Of a stretch of DNA of 64,000 nucleotides, positions 24,283-33,475 are shown in pieces. Each line of letters begins with the position of its first letter. The first letter of the stretch is position 1. Below the pieces are notes generated by a model. That model did not search any database, was not told the origin of the DNA, and was given only the letters and a program-made list of their open reading frames with translations. The stretch covers positions 1 to 64,000 of the forward strand of contig NC_006513.1 of NCBI RefSeq assembly GCF_000025965.1, given 5' to 3'. Both the position numbers and the translations under genes were made by a program. The stretch is from Aromatoleum aromaticum EbN1 (GTDB lineage: Bacteria > Pseudomonadota > Gammaproteobacteria > Burkholderiales > Rhodocyclaceae).

Positions 24283-24480
24283 CTACTGCGATTCACCCAC
24301 TCCCGGCTCGTCCACACGATAGTCCCTGCGGAACGCCCTGTACATCATATCTGCATAGGGGCGACGTTTAACCCACACTATGGGATCGCGATGGGCGTTG
24401 CTCTCTGTGTAATTCGGATTGCGGCAACGCAGCAGTTCCTCCCATCCGCTCCCCACCACCGCTTCATCCGGCCTCCAGGC
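24283..24480 (-). pseudogene. Coding-like remnant or small gene, C-terminal fragment
   Basis: The frame between an upstream TGA (24481-24483) and TAG (24283-24285) translates to about 65 residues with convincing protein character (WEELLRCRNPNYTESNAHRD, then VWVKRRPYADMMYRAFRRDY). A GTG at 24459 could start 58 residues, but no good Shine-Dalgarno is seen. It probably is the end of a gene lost between the exopolysaccharide cluster and the esterase. Family not recognised. Confidence 0.4.
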
Positions 24481-24508
24481 TCAGGCGTTGCACTCGACGA
24501 ATCGACCG

Positions 24509-25453
24509 TCAGGGCCGGACTGCCCGGCGCAGGCCAGCGGTGATCCGATCCACGGCATGCGTGGCTTCCGGAAAAAACTGTCCGAGCGTGATGAACCCGT
24601 GGACGACGCCGTCCACTGCGACATGCTCGATCTCCCCCCCCTCCGCTCGTACCCGCTCTGCAAAGGCCATGCAATCGTCGGCAAGAGGATCGCACTCTGC
24701 CGTGACGAGAAGAATCGGCGGCAATCCGGCCAACGACGGCGCGCGCATCGGTGACGCACGCCAATCCTCGTCATTGCCGGCCGGAAGGTAGTGACCGTAA
24801 AACCATTCCAGGCTCTCCCCGTCGAGGAGATACCCCTGGCCGAAAAGTTGGCGCGACGGGCGGTCGCTGGCGATCTCGGTACTCGGATACACCAGGAACA
24901 TGAACCGGATGGCAACACTCGCCCGCTCATGCGCCAGCAGCGCGCCGACAATCGAAAGGTTTCCGCCCGCACTGTCCCCCCCCAATGCGATACACCCGCG
25001 GTCTATGCCAAGCCGTTGCGCCTGCTCTGCCGCCCACTCGATAGAAAAAATAGCATCCTCGACTGCTGCCGGAAAGGGATTTTCGGGCGCAAGTCGATAG
25101 TCGATCGACAACACCGCGCAGCCCGAGCCGTTTGCCAACTGCCGACAAAGAACGTCATAGCTTTCAAGGTCACCGACGCACCAGCCGCCGCCGTGAAAGT
25201 AGATCAGCAGCGGGAGCTCGTCGTCCCGCGAGCTTTCCAGCGGCCGGTACAGGCGTGCGTTCAATGTGCTCCCGTCCACACGGGTCATCGCCACTTCGAC
25301 CGTCGCCGCAACGGCCGGAGACGGCAGACCGAATGCCCATTGCAGCTTCCGGAATGAATGGCGCGCCTGATCGACGGACAGCTCGTGAAAACGCGGGGCG
25401 CCGACACGGTAGACCATGTCCAGCAGTGCCTTGGCCTGGGATGAGAGGGGCAT
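24509..25453 (-). CDS. Alpha/beta-hydrolase of the HSL/acetyl esterase family
   Basis: This 314-residue protein has the HSL oxyanion motif HGGGW (about residue 83), the nucleophile elbow GDSAGG and a catalytic Asp in TAECDPLADD. The final His is in DGVVHGF. It hydrolyses short acyl or aryl esters in the cytoplasm; the natural substrate is not predictable. The ATG at 25453 gives the usual family start about 80 residues before HGGGW; a longer opening upstream lacks coding character. Confidence 0.92.
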   Translation of the reverse strand: MPLSSQAKALLDMVYRVGAPRFHELSVDQARHSFRKLQWAFGLPSPAVAATVEVAMTRVDGSTLNARLYRPLESSRDDELPLLIYFHGGGWCVGDLESYDVLCRQLANGSGCAVLSIDYRLAPENPFPAAVEDAIFSIEWAAEQAQRLGIDRGCIALGGDSAGGNLSIVGALLAHERASVAIRFMFLVYPSTEIASDRPSRQLFGQGYLLDGESLEWFYGHYLPAGNDEDWRASPMRAPSLAGLPPILLVTAECDPLADDCMAFAERVRAEGGEIEHVAVDGVVHGFITLGQFFPEATHAVDRITAGLRRAVRP

Positions 25454-25557
25454 GTGCAGAATCCGGGGCGCGGCACAGGGCTGAACCCCGATATGAAAAT
25501 CAGGAGGTCCCGATTCTAACGGAGAGCACTGGCACGATGGAAAATGGAAACAGACGG

Positions 25558-25905
25558 TTAATGTTCGGACGGGACGATGCGGGCACCGGACTGCCGCAGG
25601 ATGAGTTCCATCGCCCTGCGGTCGGTGTTCGACGCGATTTCCACTCTCAGCACGCACGCTCCGGTATGCGCCATGTCCGCAACATCCGGCAATTCCTCGC
25701 CCGGCCCCTGCCCCGGCTGATTCGAATACGTCTGACCGGGAAATTCGGCGGCGACGCCGTCAGCGGTGAGATCCGTGCTGATGGCAATGCAGTTTTCCGC
25801 CATGCCGGCTTGCAGAAGGCGCGACTTTGCCTGCTCCGCCTCGCCCGGACTGGCGAACACTCCCGTCATTACGGTATTGCGTGTCATCTTCGACTCCTTG
25901 TTCAT
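25558..25905 (-). CDS. Small hypothetical protein with ferredoxin-like repeat (stress-type)
   Basis: This 115-residue protein opens with TVMTGVFASPGEAEQAKSRL, the pattern of small proteins that bind or regulate in stress responses (YflT-like heat-induced domain: GVF-x-s-x-ea-x-A-x3-L). The second half returns to VLRVEIASNTDRRAMELI, a beta-alpha unit. Function unknown. It is followed by a small lipoprotein gene upstream on the same strand. Confidence 0.65.
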   Translation of the reverse strand: MNKESKMTRNTVMTGVFASPGEAEQAKSRLLQAGMAENCIAISTDLTADGVAAEFPGQTYSNQPGQGPGEELPDVADMAHTGACVLRVEIASNTDRRAMELILRQSGARIVPSEH

Positions 25906-25977
25906 CGCGAGGCCAGAAACGCTTTCGCCTGGGCGAGTTCGGGGCGCTCGGCATCCCGGGCATCCGGGGTAAGGCGA

Positions 25978-26247
25978 TCAGTTCGCCGGATCCTTCTTGC
26001 CGCCCTCCTGGAAAGCCGGATTCGAATGGTCGTTCGCCTGCCCCGGGAGCGGCGTGGGTGGAGTAGGCTCTTTCGGCCGATCCGGCTCGGGAAGCGGGGG
26101 AGTCGGGGTCGCGGGCGGCGGGGCGTTTTCCTGCTGCGCAGACGGTTGGGCGGGGACATCGGGAGGCGCCTCTTCTTTCTTCTCACATCCGGCAAGGAAC
26201 AGTGCCGCAGCGATGACGATTGGTACCAGGTACGTCATGGTCCGCAT
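25978..26247 (-). CDS. Small proline-rich lipoprotein
   Basis: This 89-residue protein has a lipoprotein signal ending in the lipobox LAGC (Cys21), then an 'EKKEE' charged start and a long Pro/Ala/Glu-rich low-complexity stretch. It is exported and lipid-anchored. Such proteins act as flexible envelope tethers; no specific role can be given. Confidence 0.7.
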   Translation of the reverse strand: MRTMTYLVPIVIAAALFLAGCEKKEEAPPDVPAQPSAQQENAPPPATPTPPLPEPDRPKEPTPPTPLPGQANDHSNPAFQEGGKKDPAN

Positions 26248-26338
26248 CCTTCGGGAATGTCTCGTTTATTCTTAGCATCCGCTGTCGTCCATCGCCAGCC
26301 GCATGGCGCCGCATTGAATGACGTTGGCATTGAAACGA

Positions 26339-26366
26339 CGCAGCCGCACGAGGCCGTGCGGCTGCG
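26339..26366. terminator. Strong stem-loop, probable end of the DUF3141 transcript
   Basis: There is a perfect 11-bp inverted repeat (26339-26349 with 26356-26366) with loop GAGGCC and no T run. It lies 70 bp beyond the DUF3141 gene stop on the minus strand. It could protect or terminate that message. Confidence 0.55.
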
Positions 26367-26434
26367 CTCCCCCTCGCCGTCCGGCCGGTCAGTGGCCGGC
26401 GGACGCAGGGGACGTGGTGCGACCGCGAACGCGG

Positions 26435-28864
26435 TCAGGCGTTGCGTGGTTTGCGCGGTGCGCGTCGTCCCGGAGCAGCGGCGGGCTTGTCGCCGTCTGG
26501 CATGCGGCCAGTGTCGCTAGCCTGTGCGCCCTGCGACTCGGACACAGGTAGACCGCTCGTAACCGTTTGTCGTGGCTCCGCTGCCTTGGCGATCGGTGCA
26601 GGCGAAGCAGGCTCGTTCATGGCGGCCGACGGCGATTGCGGGGCCGCGCCCGGGGACGTCAATGCCACCGCCGTGGCGTTCGGGCGGGCACGGTGGAACA
26701 GCGACTTGATGCGTTTGAAGCGATCCGCAGCATGCGCGCTGAGCTCGCCGCTGGCAGCCAGTACGTGCTCGATCTGATTCAGGTGGGTATCGATCTGGGC
26801 AGCGCTCTGTCCTTTGAGCAAGGTCGGAATCGCCTCCAGCGCCGCCTCGCGGTCGTGCTTGAGGATGAAGAACTGCTCGCGCAACAGGTTCTTGAAGTCG
26901 GCCAGCTTGAGGCTCGGCTCGAGTTCCGCACGCGACGCACGCATCCGCTTGAAATTACGCTCATCGGTGGCAGGGGCTCCGCCCAGTACGTAGATGATCG
27001 AACGCATCTTGGCCTCGTGACTGCCGCCCGCTGCAATTCGATCGTGAAGCTCGGCCTGACGGCGCTGGATGAAGCGACGATGCTCCAGTTCGGTGCCGGG
27101 ACGCCGGCGGTGCGGCTGCCCGTCGGCGCGCAGACCGACGAGAACCTGCAGCAGCGGCTGGCCGTAGATACTCATGAAAAGCTGCTCGCTGGCCTTGTCC
27201 CGCAAGTCGCTCCACGTGTCGAGACCGCGGGCGATCTGCTCGGAAACCAGCGTCTCGGCCCTGCGGAAGACGTTATCCTCGCCGACCGGATGGCGGTCGG
27301 CCCGTACCTTCTCGGCGAGCGCCGGCAGCGACAAGGTGAGCGGATTGCGGTCGGAAAGCAGTCGGTAGCCGAGACGGTTCGGATGCATGCGCCGCATCCA
27401 CTTGGCCGACGAGGGGGTCGCCAGCGCGCGCACCCAAGGCTGCAAGAACAGGCGATAGAGACCCAGGTTGATCTCGGAGATGCGGGCGACCGTGGCAAAA
27501 CGCGCTTCATCGTCGGGCTGATGCCCGATCTCCCGGTCGAGTTCCGCGACCGTGCGCGGCGTGAACTCCAGCAGGTACTCGCGCTCGATCAACCCGGCAT
27601 CGGCACGCTCATCGGCGCGCGAGATCGACGTCTCGTAGAGCCCCGGCGGCAGCACGTCGATGTAGTCCATGTTGGCGGTGAATTCGGTGTGCTCCTTGCG
27701 CGAGACGCTGCCCGAGACGAAGATCCCCAGGTGACCCGTGCTGTCGTGTACGCAGTAAACAATCGTCTGCTCGTTGGCAATGATGCCGTCAACCCCTTCA
27801 TAGAGATCGCGCACCCAGCCCAGGGCCTGAGGCGGCGGGGTGATGTCGTCGCCCCGCGAGCAGAACACCACGACCGGCGAACGCACGTTGCGCAAGTCGA
27901 TGCGCCGCCCGTCGGAGGTCATCAGCTGGGCGGTCGAAAGACGGTTGCCGATGAACAGGTTATCGACGATGTACTGGATCTCCTGGCCACCGAGCACTAC
28001 ATGGCCGCCCCACCAGCGCTCGAACTCCAGGTAACGCACAGCCTCGGTATCCACGTTGGCGAACACCCGGTACTGCTTGGTCCACCATGTGTTGGCCGGG
28101 TTGAGGTTTTCGAAGTTCTGCACCAACCAGGCGCCGTCGAACAGCCCGTTGCCCAGATCGCTCAACAGCGCCGTCATCCAGCTGCCGCCGGACAGGCCGC
28201 CGGTATAGCGCAGGGGCGCCTTGCCACGCTCACCCGCCCAATACGAAAGCGGCGAACCGGCGATAAGGATCGGGCCGAACAGATCCGGTTCCAGCGCCGC
28301 GGCCATCATGATCTGCCAGCCGGCTTGGCAATTGCCCACGACCATCGGCTTTTCCGCGGTTGTCGGATGACGTTCGATAACGCAGCGCAGGAACGCGACC
28401 TCCGCCTCGACCACGTCTTCCACGGTCTGGCCCGGTTCGGGATAGGGCAGAAAACCGACGAAGTAGCACGGGTGTCCGGCACGCAGCGCGACACCGATCT
28501 CGCTGTCGGGCTTGAAGCCGCCGATGCCGGGGCCGTGCCCCGCACGCGGGTCGACGACGACGAAAGGCCGCCTCTGCGGGTCGATCTCGATGCCGGCCGG
28601 AGGCAGGACCCGCATCAGCTCATAGTTCACCGGCCGCGGCAATTCACGGCCGTCCATCAGCACTTCAGTCTCGAAGCCCAGTACGCTGGGTTTGGTTTTC
28701 TCGATGTGCTCGAGGTACTGGTTGCCACGATGGCGCATCACGTCCATGAACAGCACGCTGCGCTCGACTGCATCCCGCCAGTAGTCGAAAGCGGACCGTG
28801 CGAAACCGAACGGATCCATCATGGGCAGTGTCGCTGCCGAAGGTACCGGTATCGGGAAATTCAT
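26435..28864 (-). CDS. DUF3141 protein, alpha/beta-hydrolase related to PHA synthases
   Basis: This 809-residue protein has an N-terminal alpha/beta-hydrolase region with nucleophile-elbow-like GNCQAGW (about residue 195), VFCSRGDD (about 345) and HDSTGHLGIF (about 390). These are equivalents of the PhaC Cys-Asp-His set. The rest is the helical DUF3141 extension and a low-complexity Pro/Ala tail. It may process polyhydroxyalkanoate or a related acyl polymer; the activity is unproven for the family. The ATG at 28864 has GGAG 8 bp before it; an upstream ATG (28876) lacks one. Confidence 0.85.
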   Translation of the reverse strand: MNFPIPVPSAATLPMMDPFGFARSAFDYWRDAVERSVLFMDVMRHRGNQYLEHIEKTKPSVLGFETEVLMDGRELPRPVNYELMRVLPPAGIEIDPQRRPFVVVDPRAGHGPGIGGFKPDSEIGVALRAGHPCYFVGFLPYPEPGQTVEDVVEAEVAFLRCVIERHPTTAEKPMVVGNCQAGWQIMMAAALEPDLFGPILIAGSPLSYWAGERGKAPLRYTGGLSGGSWMTALLSDLGNGLFDGAWLVQNFENLNPANTWWTKQYRVFANVDTEAVRYLEFERWWGGHVVLGGQEIQYIVDNLFIGNRLSTAQLMTSDGRRIDLRNVRSPVVVFCSRGDDITPPPQALGWVRDLYEGVDGIIANEQTIVYCVHDSTGHLGIFVSGSVSRKEHTEFTANMDYIDVLPPGLYETSISRADERADAGLIEREYLLEFTPRTVAELDREIGHQPDDEARFATVARISEINLGLYRLFLQPWVRALATPSSAKWMRRMHPNRLGYRLLSDRNPLTLSLPALAEKVRADRHPVGEDNVFRRAETLVSEQIARGLDTWSDLRDKASEQLFMSIYGQPLLQVLVGLRADGQPHRRRPGTELEHRRFIQRRQAELHDRIAAGGSHEAKMRSIIYVLGGAPATDERNFKRMRASRAELEPSLKLADFKNLLREQFFILKHDREAALEAIPTLLKGQSAAQIDTHLNQIEHVLAASGELSAHAADRFKRIKSLFHRARPNATAVALTSPGAAPQSPSAAMNEPASPAPIAKAAEPRQTVTSGLPVSESQGAQASDTGRMPDGDKPAAAPGRRAPRKPRNA

Positions 28865-28876
28865 TCTGAACTCCAT

Positions 28877-29267
28877 GTATTGTCGTGGCGGAGGGCAAGT
28901 GCCATGCTCCACGAAAGTCTAATCTGCCGCCCGGCCTCGTAAACCGGGCCATGCCAGCGTTAGGGGACACTCGCAAGTGGAAAGTGTTCCAGGCGCTCGC
29001 TGCCAATCCTGGCGTCGTTCGGACAACGGCCGAAGGAAGCGGTTGCGGTTGGCGTTCCCCTCGGCTTGCCTTTATTGTCCGACGCTCGTGGGCATCAATG
29101 TTCCGCCTACAAGCTCCAGCCGTCTACCAGGACGTCGCATTCCCGGGCCGGAATTTGTCGAAAGTGACTCGCGTCGGCACTGAGTTTGTCGAAATCCGTG
29201 CGTTCCCTCGTCCAAATCTGCTACAACCCTCCATCCCCTCTTTTCTGCCCGTCACGGAACCCTCGCC
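28877..29267. other. Intergenic, no gene recognised
   Basis: This is the 390-bp divergent gap between the DUF3141 and DUF808 genes. It should hold both promoters, but no clear promoter, hairpin or coding frame with protein character was identified. Confidence 0.5.
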
Positions 29268-30170
29268 ATGGCCGGAACCACCTTGCTCGCGCTGATCGAC
29301 GACATTGCGAGCATCCTGGACGATGTCGCCACGATGACCAAAGTGGCAGCCAAGAAGACCGCCGGAGTGCTGGGCGACGACTTGGCCCTCAATGCACAAC
29401 AGGTCACGGGCGTACAGCCCGACCGCGAGTTGCCGGTCGTCTGGGCGGTGGCAAAAGGTTCGTTGTTGAACAAGGTGATCCTCGTCCCCGCCGCGCTGTT
29501 GATCAGCGGGCTCGCCCCCTGGCTCATCGCCCCCTTGCTCATGATCGGCGGTGCATTCCTGTGTTTCGAGGGCTTCGAAAAGCTGGCCCACAAGTTCCTG
29601 CACGCGCCCGCCGACGAAGCGGAACACCGGAAAACCTTGCGGGCGCTGACGGACCCGAGCGTGGATCTGGTTGCGCTGGAAAAGGAAAAGATCAAGGGGG
29701 CGGTGCGCACCGATTTCATCCTTTCGGCCGAGATCGTGGTCATCACACTGGGAACGGTGGCGGCCGCTTCCCTGATGCAGCGGGTGAGTGTACTGGTCGG
29801 CATCTCGCTGCTGATGACGGCAGGCGTGTACGGTCTGGTGGCAGGCATCGTCAAGCTCGACGACCTCGGGCTACACCTGCAGCGCAGCACGTCTCCGCTG
29901 CGTCGCAGCATGGGCGCCGGGCTGCTGCGCACAGCACCCTGGCTCATGAAGACCCTCTCGGTCCTGGGCACCGCGGCGATGTTCATGGTCGGCGGCGGTA
30001 TCCTGATGCACGGCTGGCCCACGCTCGCTCATGCCGTGGAAGAATTTTCGGCGGCCTTCGGCGGGCTGTTGAGCGGCTTGCTGAATACGGCGGCAGGAGC
30101 CGGAATCGGTGTGATCGCGGGCGCCGTCGTGCTGGGCGCCGTCACCTTGCTGCAACGCTTGCGCCGGTGA
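29268..30170 (+). CDS. DUF808 family inner-membrane protein (YedI-like)
   Basis: This 300-residue protein matches DUF808/YedI throughout: the opening MAGTTLLALIDDIASILDDV, the KVILVPAALLIS membrane segment, CFEGFEKL, LMTAGVYGLVAGIVKLDD, and the final membrane helices after GGGILMHGWP. About five to six membrane segments are visible. Transport or stress functions have been suggested for the family, but none is established. Confidence 0.92.
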   Translation: MAGTTLLALIDDIASILDDVATMTKVAAKKTAGVLGDDLALNAQQVTGVQPDRELPVVWAVAKGSLLNKVILVPAALLISGLAPWLIAPLLMIGGAFLCFEGFEKLAHKFLHAPADEAEHRKTLRALTDPSVDLVALEKEKIKGAVRTDFILSAEIVVITLGTVAAASLMQRVSVLVGISLLMTAGVYGLVAGIVKLDDLGLHLQRSTSPLRRSMGAGLLRTAPWLMKTLSVLGTAAMFMVGGGILMHGWPTLAHAVEEFSAAFGGLLSGLLNTAAGAGIGVIAGAVVLGAVTLLQRLRR

Positions 30171-30393
30171 CTCGGGCGGCATGACCGAATGAAAAAGAGC
30201 GAGCGCGAATCGAGGGTCAAACCGATCGCAAATTGCTTGGCAGACCGGCCAAGGCCAGGATTCCTTCATTCGTGCCGCATGGCTTCGCGAGACGGCGGGA
30301 CGTTCGACAAGGCAAGCCTTCGCCATACTTGCCCTTGCGTACTGGCATGGCCAGCCGACCGAGCGTGATGCCCCATCGATAGGAAGCCGGATC

Positions 30394-30672
30394 ATGAGTC
30401 ACAAACACCGGGCTGTCTTGGAATCGATCTTTCACGAACCGCCCAAAAGCAATATTCAGTGGCGCGAGGTGGAGTCCTTGCTCAACCACCTTGGCGCCGT
30501 CATCGAGGCAGGCCACGGCGGACGCTTCCGCGTCGAGTTAAACCGTCACGAATTCTTCCTCCACCACCCCCATCACAGCAACGAGTTCAGCAAACAATCG
30601 ATCAAGCAGTTGCGCGAGTTTTTGGCCGACGCCGGAGTGACTCCCTCGCTCTACGACGCGAATCACGAATAA
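30394..30672 (+). CDS. hicA: HicA-family toxin (mRNA interferase), no HicB partner
   Basis: This 92-residue protein has a dsRBD-like HicA fold: WREVESLLNHLGA, the catalytic-type histidine region HEFFLHHPHHSNEFSKQSIKQL, and LREFLADAGV. HicA toxins cut mRNA and are usually paired with HicB. No hicB-like gene follows (126 bp to a ferritin-like gene) or precedes it, so it is an orphan, common for this slightly longer HicA subgroup. It may not be toxic. Confidence 0.82.
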   Translation: MSHKHRAVLESIFHEPPKSNIQWREVESLLNHLGAVIEAGHGGRFRVELNRHEFFLHHPHHSNEFSKQSIKQLREFLADAGVTPSLYDANHE

Positions 30673-30798
30673 GGGATGCCGACCCGGACCACGCGCCTCC
30701 GAGGTTGCACTCCCTGCGCCGGCGGCGCAGCGGGTCGTGGTCTAGAGTGAATCGACGCGCGGGCGCATCTCGCGCGAAATGTCACAACGGAGGGCGTC

Positions 30799-31263
30799 AT
30801 GGGGGAATTCGACAAGGACCCGGTCGTCGCGGTGCTGAACCGCATCCTCGAATCCGAGCTGGCCGGCGTGGTGCGCTACACACATTACTCCTTCCTCGTG
30901 TTCGGCTTCGGCCGCATCCCGATTGTCTCGTGGCTGCGCGAGCAGGCCGACGAGTCGCTGATGCATGCGCGCCAGGTCGGCGAATGGGTGACGACGCTTG
31001 GCGCCTACCCGTCGCTCACGATCGGCCCGTTGCTCGACTCGCACAAGCACGACATCGGGGCGATCCTGCGCGAGTCCCTCGAAGCCGAGCGCGCCGCGCT
31101 GCAGCTGTACCGCGATCTCCTCGCGCTCGTCACCAACCGCTCGGTCGCGCTCGAGGAATTTGCGCGGCGGATGATCGGGGTCGAGGAATTGCACCATGCG
31201 GAAGTCGACAAGATGTTGCGCAAACCCGGCGACGTGTCGGCGTTCGCACCGCAGTCACCGTAG
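30799..31263 (+). CDS. Ferritin-like (bacterioferritin-type) protein
   Basis: This 154-residue four-helix protein has di-iron ligand patterns: LESELAGVVRYTHYSF (Glu), EQADESLMHARQVGEW (Glu-x6-His-type) and GVEELHHAEVDKML near the end (Glu-x2-His). It probably binds or oxidises iron; the bacterioferritin haem ligand Met is not evident. The ATG has GGAGGG upstream. Confidence 0.85.
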   Translation: MGEFDKDPVVAVLNRILESELAGVVRYTHYSFLVFGFGRIPIVSWLREQADESLMHARQVGEWVTTLGAYPSLTIGPLLDSHKHDIGAILRESLEAERAALQLYRDLLALVTNRSVALEEFARRMIGVEELHHAEVDKMLRKPGDVSAFAPQSP

Positions 31264-31294
31264 GAATGGGCGCTGGCGCTGGGCGCGCCGGGAT

Positions 31295-32155
31295 TCAGAT
31301 CGCGGGAGTCTCGGCAGCAGTTCGGCCCGCTTGGCGCACCGCCTCCTCCTTGCGCGCCGCCTCGATGACCTGCATGACTTCGTCGAGGTCGGCGAGCCCG
31401 TCTTCGCACTGGAAGACGCCGGTGAGTGCGCTCTCGGGCCGCAGCTTCCCGGATTCGTACAGCGACCAGATCTCCTTGCCGTAGGCGGTTTCCTGCAGCT
31501 CCGGCGCGAACTGGCCGAAGTACGCGGCGAGGTTGTCCACGTCGCGCTCGAGCATGGCGCGGGCGTTGTTGTTGGCCGCGGCGTCGACGGCCTGCGGCAG
31601 ATCGATGATCACCGGGCCGGCACGATCGACGAGCACGTTGTACTCGGAGAGATCGCCGTGGACGATCCCGGCGCAAAGCATGCGGACGACCTGTCGCACG
31701 AGATCGGCGTGATACTGCCGCGCATCGTCCTCGCTTAGTACTACATCGTTGAGGCGCGGAGCCGGTTCGCCGTCTTCATCGGTCACCAGTTCCATCAGCA
31801 ACACGCCCTCGTGGAAGTCGTAAGGCATCGGCACACGCACGCCTGCTGCCGCGAGGACGCGCAGCGCATCGACCTCGGCGTGCTGCCACGCGGCCTCCTG
31901 TTCCTGCCGCCCGTAGCGCGAGCCCTTGGCCATGGCACGCGCCTGGCGGCTGTTCTTGATCTTGCGCCCTTCGGTGTAGTCGACCGCCTTGTGGAAACCG
32001 CGCTTGTTGGCCTCCTTATAGACTTTGGCACAGCGCACTTCGTCACCACACTGGACGACATAGACCATGGCTTCCTTGCCGCTCATGAGCTGGCGAATGA
32101 CGTGGTCGACGAGACCATCGGCCACCAGCGGTTCGATTCTGCTCGGAGTTCTCAT
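31295..32155 (-). CDS. RIO1-like serine protein kinase (PA4780 type)
   Basis: This 286-residue protein has the RIO kinase signature: ATP-binding Lys in RCAKVYKE, YTEGRKIKNSRQARAMAKGS, the catalytic loop HGDLSEYNVLV and the metal-binding IIDLPQAVDA. Bacterial members are small, soluble kinases of uncertain substrate. The ATG at 32155 gives MRTPSRIE; an upstream extension to 32344 is arginine-rich, non-family sequence. Confidence 0.9.
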   Translation of the reverse strand: MRTPSRIEPLVADGLVDHVIRQLMSGKEAMVYVVQCGDEVRCAKVYKEANKRGFHKAVDYTEGRKIKNSRQARAMAKGSRYGRQEQEAAWQHAEVDALRVLAAAGVRVPMPYDFHEGVLLMELVTDEDGEPAPRLNDVVLSEDDARQYHADLVRQVVRMLCAGIVHGDLSEYNVLVDRAGPVIIDLPQAVDAAANNNARAMLERDVDNLAAYFGQFAPELQETAYGKEIWSLYESGKLRPESALTGVFQCEDGLADLDEVMQVIEAARKEEAVRQAGRTAAETPAI

Positions 32156-32574
32156 GCGCGGGGATCCGCTCCTGTGCGGGTTGCATTGGTGCATGCGCGA
32201 TTTCTGCGCAGCGTGTGGGGAAGGTCGCGAAAGTCGAACGGCAGGCCAAGCCCCTCTCTCCCCGGCATAGTACGTCACCACGTCAGGAAGCTGGCAGAAG
32301 GCTTCTACGGGGCGTTCCACCGGTTGCGCGCCGCACCATGTCATTTCCCTATTCCTGGCACGGGAATATCGGAGTGACAGAGGGAATGCGGAAGATTAAT
32401 CGACGGATAAAAAAATTCGTTGTCTATCTTGTTGCGACGCACAAGCTCTTCGCCTACTCTTCAGTTGTCTCCTCCACCCTCCTCCTTTGGTGTGGATTTC
32501 AGCCCGGGCCCGAAAGTGCTCGGGCTTTTTCTTGGTTTCTGCTGACCTCGTTTCTGCGGACCTCTCGGGGGACG
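32156..32574 (+). other. Intergenic stretch with orphan terminator, candidate small RNA
   Basis: No protein gene is recognised here. A good plus-strand terminator (stem GCCCGA/TCGGGC, 32508-32513 with 32520-32525, then five T at 32526-32530) follows no gene, and an upstream TTGTTGCG/CGCACAA dyad lies near 32430. The stretch 32400-32530 could be a small RNA or the flanks of a deleted gene. Confidence 0.4.
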
Positions 32575-32817
32575 TCAGGCGTCCGGATCGTTCTTCCTGA
32601 CGCCGCGCAGGTTCATCGCGAAAAGCCCGATCTGCAGTCCGATCAGTGCGTATGCGCCATCGTGCCAGCCCCACGCGATCCACAACCCATTGCTTGCAAT
32701 AAAGCACCAGAAACCCCAGTTGCGCTTGCGCGAATCCCGCGAGCCGACGAACCAGGCGGCGACGAGCGTCACGATCATCGCCGGCCACTGCAGCGCGTCC
32801 AGAAATTCCGTCATCAC
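32575..32817 (-). CDS. Small inner-membrane protein
   Basis: This 80-residue protein has three hydrophobic stretches (about 12-25, 35-50, 55-68), aromatic-rich in the middle (WGFWCFIASNGLWIAWGW). It resembles short unnamed membrane proteins with PnuC/YgjV-like segments. Function unknown. It lies 31 bp downstream of the methyltransferase gene on the same strand. Confidence 0.65.
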   Translation of the reverse strand: MMTEFLDALQWPAMIVTLVAAWFVGSRDSRKRNWGFWCFIASNGLWIAWGWHDGAYALIGLQIGLFAMNLRGVRKNDPDA

Positions 32818-32848
32818 CGCCCGGCAGGGAGGAGTCGAGAACGCTTCT

Positions 32849-33475
32849 TCAAGACTTGCGCGCCACGAGCCCGATCAGCGCCGAACAGCCCCGATGCGCC
32901 GCACCTTCCGAGAGGTCATCCTCGTATTCGACGAGTTCCTCGATCTCCCAGTCGGAGAACGCATCGCGCAACAGTTCGCTCGTGTACAGATTCTCGACTG
33001 CGGAAGGCCCGCCGGTGCGGTACTCGAGCTGTTTCGGCGTGTAGCCATGCAACAGAATGCGTCCGCCCCGGCGCGCAAGCTGCTTCATCGCGGCGAACTG
33101 CCGTTCGCGCGCCGCAGCGTCGACGAACTGGATGAAGATTCCGACAACCCAGTCGAACGCCTCAGCGAGCTTGGCCGGCGGCCAATCGGAGGCCATCATG
33201 TCCGCCCGGATGAATTCAACCTCGATACCGCGGCCGGCCGCGAGGCGACGTGCCTTTTCGATTGCAACGTCGGAAATTTCGACCGCAGTCACGTCAAGCC
33301 CCTGCTCGGCCAGCCACACCGAGTTGCGGCCTTCGCCATCGCCCACCGACACTGCGTTGCGCCCGCTCGCAAGAAGCGCCGCGCGGTGCGCGAGGAAGCG
33401 GTTCGGCCCGGTGCCGAACAGGTACTCGTCGCCGGCGTCACGGTAGCGCTTGCTCCAGATGAATTCCTGCTCCAT
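32849..33475 (-). CDS. Class I SAM-dependent methyltransferase (TehB/TPMT-like)
   Basis: This 208-residue protein has a Rossmann SAM site AVSVGDGEGRNSVWLAEQG (the usual GCGEGRN is here GDGEGRN). Motif II is VTAVEISDVAIEKARRLA, acidic motif III is RADM. Such proteins methylate small thiols or metalloids such as tellurite or selenite; the substrate cannot be fixed. Start region WSKRYRDAGDEYLFGTGPN is typical. Confidence 0.85.
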   Translation of the reverse strand: MEQEFIWSKRYRDAGDEYLFGTGPNRFLAHRAALLASGRNAVSVGDGEGRNSVWLAEQGLDVTAVEISDVAIEKARRLAAGRGIEVEFIRADMMASDWPPAKLAEAFDWVVGIFIQFVDAAARERQFAAMKQLARRGGRILLHGYTPKQLEYRTGGPSAVENLYTSELLRDAFSDWEIEELVEYEDDLSEGAAHRGCSALIGLVARKS

